A stretch of DNA of 7,546 nt, taken from Geminicoccaceae bacterium. Its GTDB lineage: Bacteria; Pseudomonadota; Alphaproteobacteria; Geminicoccales; Geminicoccaceae. The DNA lies in assembly GCA_020446285.1 (NCBI GenBank), contig JAGREZ010000071.1, forward strand, positions 1 to 7,546. Reading direction: 5' to 3'. Position numbers and translations under genes: made by a program. Shown piece by piece: positions 1-4,685 of this stretch. The notes under the pieces are model-generated. The model worked only from the letters and a program-made list of their open reading frames with translations, was not told where the DNA came from and ran no database searches. Positions within the stretch are counted from its first letter, which is position 1; the number at the start of each line of letters is the position of its first letter.

Positions 1-128
1 GCGTTGACGGGACCCGCCGACCATGTCCGGCAACTCTCGCAATGACAATAGCCCATGCCGGCAGGCTCTCCCGTCACTTCGATCTCGACGGCACCACAAA
101 AACATCCACCTCTATGAGTATCAGGCAT
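1..128 (-). CDS. GFA-domain protein, 3' part cut by the window edge
   Basis: The minus strand from 128 downwards encodes 42 residues before the window ends, so most of the protein is missing. Visible are GGCFCG (Cys9, Cys11) and YCHCESCR (Cys28, Cys30, Cys33). These are the N-terminal zinc-binding cysteines of the GFA family (glutathione-dependent formaldehyde-activating enzyme, centromere protein V fold). Family members are small cytoplasmic zinc proteins of roughly 120-190 residues. Some have been proposed to condense formaldehyde with glutathione, but for most the substrate is unknown, and nothing here identifies one. The start is well supported: AAGGAGG lies five bases before the ATG, and the reading frame matches the family from about residue 7. 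The neighbouring gene on the same strand ends 208 bases upstream, so this is probably its own transcription unit. Family assignment is firm; biochemical role is open. Confidence 0.85.
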   Translation of the reverse strand, partial: MPDTHRGGCFCGAVEIEVTGEPAGMGYCHCESCRTWSAGPVN

Positions 129-133
129 GATAT

Positions 134-140
134 CCTCCTT
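134..140 (-). promoter_or_regulatory. Shine-Dalgarno site of the GFA gene
   Basis: On the minus strand the sequence reads AAGGAGG, then the spacer ATATC, then ATG. It is a near-perfect ribosome binding site with five-base spacing. It fixes the start of the partial GFA gene at 128. Confidence 0.85.
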
Positions 141-160
141 TCGTGATTTTCAATGCCTTC

Positions 161-189
161 ATCATAGCACAGGATCGCGATCGTGGAGG
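161..189 (-). promoter_or_regulatory. possible promoter of the GFA gene with an internal palindrome
   Basis: On the minus strand TATGAT (166 to 161) matches a sigma-70 -10 box in five of six positions and lies 32 bases before the GFA start codon. The hexamer 17 bases further upstream (CCTCCA, 189 to 184) is a poor -35 box. Between them, at 173-182, is the perfect 10-base palindrome GATCGCGATC, a position where a repressor or activator could bind. The -10 box is the only persuasive part; the promoter and any operator role are inference. Confidence 0.35.
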
Positions 190-194
190 TATGA

Positions 195-290
195 CTCGAT
201 ACCGGGAACGGCATTCTCGGCGTTGCGTGGCTTGGCGCGGCGGTCATGCTCGTCTATGTCACGGGCCGGTTGCGGGCGCTGCACGGGTGA
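195..290 (+). other. short frame resembling one membrane helix, no canonical start
   Basis: This plus-strand frame is open from just after a TGA at 192-194 to a TGA at 288-290. It would encode about 31 residues with one hydrophobic stretch, GILGVAWLGAAVMLVYV, followed by a basic tail (TGRLRALHG). This looks like a single-helix membrane protein with a positive C-terminal end. Third codon positions are mostly G or C, as in real genes here. GGAGG at 185-189 lies five bases before the first codon of the frame, but that codon is CTC, not a known efficient start. The ATG at 191 is in a different frame and only one base from GGAGG. It may be a small gene broken by a frameshift, a gene using an odd start, or chance. 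I do not recognise a family. Confidence 0.25.
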
Positions 291-306
291 GGTGCTGTCG
301 TGACCC

Positions 307-325
307 GGTGCCGCGCGGCGGCATC
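307..325 (-). terminator. GC-rich hairpin after the zinc-finger gene
   Basis: TGCCGC at 309-314 and GCGGCA at 318-323 form a six-pair stem around a three-base loop. It begins 13 bases past the stop of the CHCC zinc-finger gene on the minus strand. No T tract follows, so it is not a classical intrinsic terminator. It could slow polymerase or protect the 3' end of the transcript, or be a by-product of high GC. Confidence 0.25.
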
Positions 326-336
326 CACGAGGCGGA

Positions 337-597
337 TCAGGCCACCCGACCCGGATGCTCGACAGGCTCGCCCTTCTCGCGCACGGCCTTCGCCACGGGG
401 TTGGACAGATGAAGGAAACGTCGATCACAATAATTGCACACCGCGTCACCTGCGGCACCGAGCGCGATATACTCGATCGGATGACCGAGCGTGCCTTCCG
501 CGCCGGTGCAGCTGACATGTCGCGAGGACACGAGAGCGACTTCACCGCCCTCGAACATGAAGACCTCGAAGCTGCCGCCTGTTTCCACCTTCGCCAT
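337..597 (-). CDS. CHCC-type zinc-finger protein (NDUFS6-like)
   Basis: The product is an 86-residue protein with a single small zinc-binding domain. The ligands are visible as Cys30, His39, Cys54 and Cys57 (spacing C-x8-H-x14-C-x2-C), matching the zinc-finger CHCC family. Mitochondrial complex I accessory subunit NDUFS6 belongs to this family, and it is widespread in alphaproteobacteria as a stand-alone small protein. Its bacterial role is not settled; association with complex I is known for alphaproteobacterial homologues, and is inferred here only from family membership. The residues before the domain (about 1-25) form a short beta-rich lead, and the tail after residue 65 is charged. I chose the ATG at 597 because GGAGG sits five bases upstream of it. 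The in-frame ATG at 609 would add MEVL but has no ribosome binding site and overlaps that site. The gene is divergent from the ABC ATPase gene, 32 bases away. Confidence 0.85.
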   Translation of the reverse strand: MAKVETGGSFEVFMFEGGEVALVSSRHVSCTGAEGTLGHPIEYIALGAAGDAVCNYCDRRFLHLSNPVAKAVREKGEPVEHPGRVA

Positions 598-602
598 CAG
601 GA

Positions 603-607
603 CCTCC
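603..607 (-). promoter_or_regulatory. Shine-Dalgarno site deciding the zinc-finger start
   Basis: The minus strand reads ATGGAGGTCCTGATG. GGAGG is five bases before the second ATG (597), while the first ATG (609) partly overlaps the site. This favours the shorter 86-residue product. Confidence 0.7.
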
Positions 608-612
608 ATGCA

Positions 613-618
613 AGGGGA
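613..618 (+). promoter_or_regulatory. Shine-Dalgarno-like AGGGGA before the ABC ATPase
   Basis: AGGGGA lies five bases before a TTG at 624 and eleven bases before the ATG at 630. The spacing is better for TTG, the codon better for ATG, and the two are in the same frame. The choice changes the protein by only two residues. Confidence 0.5.
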
Positions 619-629
619 ACGAATTGATC

Positions 630-1643
630 ATGACATCGACCGCCGCATCGCCCACGAGCGAACTTCCGTCCACGGGTGACACGAGGCGGCAGGCCGACAT
701 CCGCAATCGGGATTTGCCAGCTCTGGCGATCGAACTCAAGGGATTGCGCAAGACCTATGCCGGCAAGGGGAGCGAACGCAAGGAAGCCCTCAAGGGTATC
801 GATCTCGAAATCCCGAGGGGTTCGATCTTCGGCCTGCTCGGTCCCAACGGCGCCGGCAAGTCCACCACCATCAACATCCTCGCGGGGCTCGTGAACAAGA
901 GCGAGGGGCTCGTGCGGATCTTCGGCATCGATATCGACAAGCATCCGCGCCGTGCCCGGCGGGCCATCGGCATCGTGCCGCAGGAACTCAATCTCGACGC
1001 ATTCTTCTCGCCGCGCCAGGCACTCGAATTGCAGGCGGGTCTCTATGGCGTGCCGAAGAGCCGGCGCCGGACGGGCGAGATTCTCGAGGCAGTCGGCCTC
1101 GCCGACAAGGCGGATGCCTATGCCCGCTCGCTCTCGGGCGGCATGCGCCGGCGCCTTCTCGTGGCCAAGGCACTCGTTCATAATCCGCCGGTGATCGTTC
1201 TCGACGAACCCACGGCCGGTGTCGATGTCGAGCTTCGCCGTTCGCTCTGGCGGCACATGCGCACACTCAACGAGCGGGGGGTGACGGTCGTGCTCACCAC
1301 CCATTATCTCGAAGAGGCGGAGGCCATGTGCGACACCATCGCCATCATCGACCAGGGCGAGCTGGTCGCCTGCGACAGCACGCCGAAACTGCTGCGCCGG
1401 CTTGACGAGAAGAGCCTGACCCTGACCTTCCTCGAGCCGCTCGCGGATGTTCCGCCGGCGCTCGTCGAACGCGGTGCCAGGCTGATCGATGGCGGCCGGC
1501 TCGAGGTCTCCTATCACCCGAGCCGCGCCAAGGTCGGCGATTTCCTCGAGGCCGTCCGCGCCGAGGGCCTCGTCATCGTCGACCTGCAGACCGAGGAGGC
1601 CGATCTCGAGGAACTGTTCGTGCGATTGACCGGGAATCACTGA
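630..1643 (+). CDS. ABC transporter ATP-binding protein (ABC-2 export type)
   Basis: This 337-residue ATPase subunit hydrolyses ATP at the cytoplasmic face of the membrane to drive a separate permease. All hallmarks are present: Walker A GPNGAGKST (71-79), Q-loop Gln118 in VPQEL, signature LSGGM (168-172), Walker B VIVLDEP (188-194) with catalytic Glu193, and H-loop His225 in LTTHYLEEAE. After the nucleotide-binding domain (about 33-250) comes a C-terminal extension of about 85 residues. That layout is typical of the DrrA/CcmA/YadG group, which pairs with ABC-2 permeases in exporters of drugs, polysaccharides or lipids. The first 30 residues are poorly conserved-looking and rich in Ser, Thr and Pro. 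ATG at 630 is preferred over TTG at 624, though the ribosome site suits TTG slightly better. No permease gene lies in the window: the next gene is convergent and the upstream gene is divergent. Its partner must be encoded elsewhere, and the substrate cannot be inferred. Confidence 0.92.
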   Translation: MTSTAASPTSELPSTGDTRRQADIRNRDLPALAIELKGLRKTYAGKGSERKEALKGIDLEIPRGSIFGLLGPNGAGKSTTINILAGLVNKSEGLVRIFGIDIDKHPRRARRAIGIVPQELNLDAFFSPRQALELQAGLYGVPKSRRRTGEILEAVGLADKADAYARSLSGGMRRRLLVAKALVHNPPVIVLDEPTAGVDVELRRSLWRHMRTLNERGVTVVLTTHYLEEAEAMCDTIAIIDQGELVACDSTPKLLRRLDEKSLTLTFLEPLADVPPALVERGARLIDGGRLEVSYHPSRAKVGDFLEAVRAEGLVIVDLQTEEADLEELFVRLTGNH

Positions 1644-1663
1644 CGATCCATCACCGGGATGCA

Positions 1664-1698
1664 GCCCGCGGGCGCTCTCGCTCACCCGTCCGCGGGCG
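1664..1698. repeat. GC palindromes between the convergent genes
   Basis: GCCCGCGGGC at 1664-1673 is a perfect 10-base palindrome in the 38-base gap between the convergent ABC ATPase and sugar dehydrogenase stops. CCGCGGGCG (1666-1674) recurs at 1690-1698 inside the 3' end of the dehydrogenase gene, and the two copies could also pair as an eight-base stem. No T run follows on either strand, so a bidirectional intrinsic terminator is possible but not shown. Confidence 0.3.
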
Positions 1699-2818
1699 TC
1701 ACGCGATAGGCAGCACCATCGATGACGGACAGAAACCAGATGGAACCGTCCGGTGCGACGCGGACATCGCGGATGCGGCCATAGTCGCCCTCGAACAGGC
1801 GTTCGGCCTCTACCAGTCCACCATCGCGCCGTTCCAGTCGCGAGATGAGGTCGAACTTGAGCGAACCGACGAGGAAGCTGTCCCGCCAGCCGGGGAAGCG
1901 TTCACAGCGGCAGAAGGCCATGCCCGAGGGTGCGATGGACGGATCCCAGTAGAAGAGCGGCTGCTCCATCCCATCCGCATGGGTGCCGACGCCGATCCTG
2001 CCGCCGGTATAGTGCCGGCCGTAGGAGATCACGGGCCAGCCGTAATTCAGACCGGCTTCGGGCCGGTTGATCTCGTCACCGCCGCGCGCGCCATGTTCAA
2101 CCGTCCACAGATGGTCGTCGGGTCCGAGCGTGGCGCCTTGCGGATTGCGGTGACCATATGACCAGATCTCCGGCAGGCCGCCGCCACCGGCAAAGGGATT
2201 GTCCTGCGGAATGGAGCCATCGCGGTTGACCCGCACGACCTTGCCATTGTGGACGCCCTGATCCTGCGCCAGTTCGCGCGCGCCACGTTCGCCGACGGTG
2301 AGAAAGAGTGTGCCGTCATCCGCCTCGACGATGCGGCTGCCGAAATGATGACCGCTCGTGCTCGCCCGGGACATCTGGAAGATCACCGTGACATCCTCCA
2401 GCCCCGCTCCGTCACGGTCGAGGCGCGCACGCGCGAGCGCCGTCCGCGCGCCGCCATCCGCCGGCTGGGAATAGCTCAGGAAGATTTCTCCGCTCTCGTT
2501 GAAGTCACGGGCGACGGCGACATCGAGCAGGCCGCCCTGCCCCTCGGCCACGACCTCCGGCACGCCCGACACTTCCCTCGCCTTGCCATCCTCGACAAGG
2601 AGAAGGCGGCCATCGCGTTCGGTCACGAGCCAGGCACCGTCCGCGAGGAAGGCGACCGCCCAGGGTTCGTCGAGATCGCCGAGCATCCGCTCGATCCGTA
2701 TCACCCCGGTCGAACTGTCGAGCGTCTGTTCGGCCGGCCCCGCCTCCACCGAAGCGCAACCGGCAACGACAAGGATCAGGGATGCCTGAATCCGGGAAAA
2801 CATGACCGACCGTTTCAT
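1682..2818 (-). CDS. PQQ-dependent sugar dehydrogenase-family lipoprotein
   Basis: The product (378 residues) is a six-bladed beta-propeller of the soluble glucose/sorbosone dehydrogenase family, relatives of E. coli YliI (Asd), which oxidise aldose sugars with PQQ in the periplasm. Residues 1-20 form a signal peptide ending in a lipobox, VAG-Cys21. Ala22 follows, so an outer-membrane lipoprotein is likely. Family motifs in order are EPWAVAFL (51-58), GQGGLLDVAV (93-102), GHHFGSR (156-162, the active-site histidine region), WSYGHRNPQG (219-228), EHGARGGDEIN (241-251) and NYGWP (258-262). The ATG at 2818 is chosen because GGAGG lies six bases before it and a signal peptide begins there; the frame stays open for 139 more codons upstream, but those overlap the fliK-like gene out of frame and are spurious. 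At residues 303-305 the sequence CRC replaces the Tyr-Thr-Gly I expect in this family. The substrate is unknown. The gene follows the flagellar cluster after 104 bases and no clear promoter is visible there. Confidence 0.9.
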   Translation of the reverse strand: MKRSVMFSRIQASLILVVAGCASVEAGPAEQTLDSSTGVIRIERMLGDLDEPWAVAFLADGAWLVTERDGRLLLVEDGKAREVSGVPEVVAEGQGGLLDVAVARDFNESGEIFLSYSQPADGGARTALARARLDRDGAGLEDVTVIFQMSRASTSGHHFGSRIVEADDGTLFLTVGERGARELAQDQGVHNGKVVRVNRDGSIPQDNPFAGGGGLPEIWSYGHRNPQGATLGPDDHLWTVEHGARGGDEINRPEAGLNYGWPVISYGRHYTGGRIGVGTHADGMEQPLFYWDPSIAPSGMAFCRCERFPGWRDSFLVGSLKFDLISRLERRDGGLVEAERLFEGDYGRIRDVRVAPDGSIWFLSVIDGAAYRVTPADG

Positions 2819-2822
2819 GACG

Positions 2823-2829
2823 CTCCTCC
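2823..2829 (-). promoter_or_regulatory. Shine-Dalgarno site of the sugar dehydrogenase
   Basis: The minus strand reads GGAGGAGCGTCATG, placing GGAGG six bases before the ATG at 2818. It decides the start against the much longer open frame that extends up to 3235. Confidence 0.8.
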
Positions 2830-2908
2830 AGTCTGTTCGCACCATCATCACCCGCGGGCGTGGGGCTCCTGCGACAGATATAGAGCGTTCGACCGCAAAA
2901 TGGCTCTC

Positions 2909-2928
2909 ATCTGACGGAAAACTCAGAT
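2909..2928 (-). repeat. inverted repeat over the fliK-like stop codon
   Basis: On the minus strand ATCTGA (2928 to 2923, containing the stop codon TGA) and TCAGAT (2914 to 2909) form a six-pair stem with an eight-base loop. A short TTTT run follows about ten bases later. It is too weak for a confident terminator but marks the end of the flagellar genes. Confidence 0.25.
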
Positions 2929-4683
2929 TTCGATCATGCGTGTCGAGACGGCCGACGCCGTCGGCTGGCCGGCGCCCCTGCGATCGACGCGAAAGACGAG
3001 CTGGCCGTCCATGCCGGAAAGCTCCAGCGCCGCACCGAACAGATCGGCAATCTCGAGCCGGATCGGCGGCGGCAGTTCCCTTTCCGTCACGACCGACGCG
3101 CGCAGCAGACCATCGTCGAGATAAAGATCGACACGCACCCGGCCGAGTTCGGAGAATTCCAGATGCAGTGCCAGATGGTCGCGGTCGGGATCCGCATCCC
3201 GCCCGCCGTCTTCCGTGCGCGCCTCCTTGAGCCATTGCGAAAGCGGCACAGCGGGATCGTGCTCGCCGAGCATTCCGGCAATACCGCGCCAGCCATCCGG
3301 ACCGCCGTCGATCACCGCCGGGCGCGCTGTGTCCATGGATGCGCGCTCGCCGGCCGATGCCGTTCCATGGGCCCGCCCTTCCTCGCCGGCGGATTCGGCC
3401 GGAGCCGGCAGGCGCAGCCGCGCATCCTGATCGAGCAGACGCTGGCCGAGCCGCTCGTCCACGGGCAGGCGCATGCCGGAAGATCCGTCGTGCGCCTTCG
3501 CTCTCGCCATGAGTGCGCGCATCAGCGCCTCGACACCATCATCCGGCGAACCCTGTCCGTCGATGCCGACACCCTGCATCGGATCGACCAGCCTTACCCC
3601 GACGAGCGCCTCCTCCGGCAGTTCGGGGATCGGCTCCTCGACGACGAGCAGGGCCGGACCGAGCGCGAGGACGGGCCTTCCATCACCCAGATGTCCGCTC
3701 ACACGAAGCACGATCGCCTGCTCCGTGACCATGGAGGTGGAGGAAATGGCAGCCGTGGAAGCGGCCACTGCGGCAGGCGGTGACGTTACCGGCGCGATCG
3801 ACGGCATCTGCGCGGTCGTCTGTCGTTCCGGTCCCGGTTGCGGGACGGGCATTCGCATATCCCCGTCGGCCACGGGAACCTGCCGTGCGGCAGCCGTGGA
3901 CGGCCCCGGAAATACCGGAGACACCGGAGACAATGGCGGCGACATCGACGACCCCGTCGGTGATGGCGATGGCGCTCCCGCAGCCGGACCTGCCGCCGGC
4001 CGCGATGCACCGGATTCCACGACAAGAGTGCCGGACGAGCCCACAGGCCGTTGCGGTGACGGCAACGGAACGCTCGCCGGCACCGGGGCCGATGACGCAG
4101 TCGGAAGGGACACGGTCAAGATGGGAGCTGCCGCCGGTCGCGGCATCCGCTCAGCCGCCGCTGCGGACTGTGCCGTCGCAGTCGCCGGAGCGGTTTCCAT
4201 CCCTCCCGTCACCCGTGCAACCTGCGGCTGCAGACGGACGTCGATGGACGCGCCAGCGACCGGTTTGCCATCGACATACAATTGCGCCCGGACCACGGGG
4301 CCGGGACGCGCGGGCACGGTGTCGATGCTGCGGATGTCGATCACTTTCGCCACCTGCGCAACCGGTGGCGGCCGGCCGTCGATGTCGATGATCGCGAGAC
4401 CGGTGCCGATGGGAGGGCGCGCACCAGCCGGATGTTCGAGACCGATCCGCGTTCCGGCCGGCACGGGCTCAGGCAGTTCGAGCGCGACCCGGCCCATGCT
4501 GCCCTGCGCCACGACCCGACGTCCCATGCTGTCGGCGACGGTGAGGTCCAGCCGGCGCAGATTGGCCGCATTCGACGCCGCCCTGTTCGTGGCCTCCGCC
4601 CGTCCCGCCCTCGCATCGCCGGCAGCCGTACTGTCGCCGGCCGCTACGGGCAGTCGCTGGGGCATGCCGCCCACCCCGCTCAT
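2923..4683 (-). CDS. FliK-like flagellar hook-length control protein
   Basis: The 586-residue protein resembles FliK, the secreted molecular ruler that sets hook length and switches the flagellar export apparatus to late substrates. Residues about 505-567 carry the most recognisable part: LEFSELGRVRVDLYLDDG, then a predicted helix and a final strand. This follows the C-terminal Flg_hook domain pattern, in which 'ELGRV.V.L....G.L.' is typical. Residues about 160-322 are a low-complexity linker rich in Pro, Ser, Ala and Thr, as expected for a ruler segment. Two related beta-rich segments sit at about 44-85 and 323-368. There is no signal peptide, fitting type III export. The ATG is two bases past the flhA stop, with no clear ribosome site of its own, so translation is probably coupled to flhA; an alternative ATG lies six codons in. 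Sequence divergence outside the C-terminal domain keeps me from assigning the symbol fliK. Confidence 0.75.
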   Translation of the reverse strand: MSGVGGMPQRLPVAAGDSTAAGDARAGRAEATNRAASNAANLRRLDLTVADSMGRRVVAQGSMGRVALELPEPVPAGTRIGLEHPAGARPPIGTGLAIIDIDGRPPPVAQVAKVIDIRSIDTVPARPGPVVRAQLYVDGKPVAGASIDVRLQPQVARVTGGMETAPATATAQSAAAAERMPRPAAAPILTVSLPTASSAPVPASVPLPSPQRPVGSSGTLVVESGASRPAAGPAAGAPSPSPTGSSMSPPLSPVSPVFPGPSTAAARQVPVADGDMRMPVPQPGPERQTTAQMPSIAPVTSPPAAVAASTAAISSTSMVTEQAIVLRVSGHLGDGRPVLALGPALLVVEEPIPELPEEALVGVRLVDPMQGVGIDGQGSPDDGVEALMRALMARAKAHDGSSGMRLPVDERLGQRLLDQDARLRLPAPAESAGEEGRAHGTASAGERASMDTARPAVIDGGPDGWRGIAGMLGEHDPAVPLSQWLKEARTEDGGRDADPDRDHLALHLEFSELGRVRVDLYLDDGLLRASVVTERELPPPIRLEIADLFGAALELSGMDGQLVFRVDRRGAGQPTASAVSTRMIEI

Positions 4684-4685
4684 GC

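Noticed and set aside
143..412. 89-codon plus-strand frame from a GTG at 143
   Set aside because: It is rich in Arg, Cys and His, has no ribosome site at its GTG and runs into the zinc-finger gene's 3' end. The alternative frame at 195-290 looks more protein-like.
597..1685. 362-codon open frame antisense to the ABC ATPase gene
   Set aside because: It is in exact codon register with the sense gene, where a stop would need the sense codons TTA, CTA or TCA. These are rare in this GC-rich DNA, so a long antisense frame is expected. The product resembles no family I know.
2249..2914. 221-codon plus-strand frame over the sugar dehydrogenase gene
   Set aside because: It is in codon register with the gene on the other strand and shows no family motif; it is a shadow.
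2864..2922. AT-richer stretch with TATATC as a promoter for the sugar dehydrogenase
   Set aside because: A TATATC motif is present on the minus strand, but no -35-like hexamer lies 16-18 bases upstream of it. I could not support a specific promoter.
2819..3235. 139-codon upstream extension of the sugar dehydrogenase frame
   Set aside because: It overlaps the 3' end of the fliK-like gene out of frame and lies upstream of a clear ribosome site, start codon and lipoprotein signal peptide. Arg-rich translation suggests a GC shadow.
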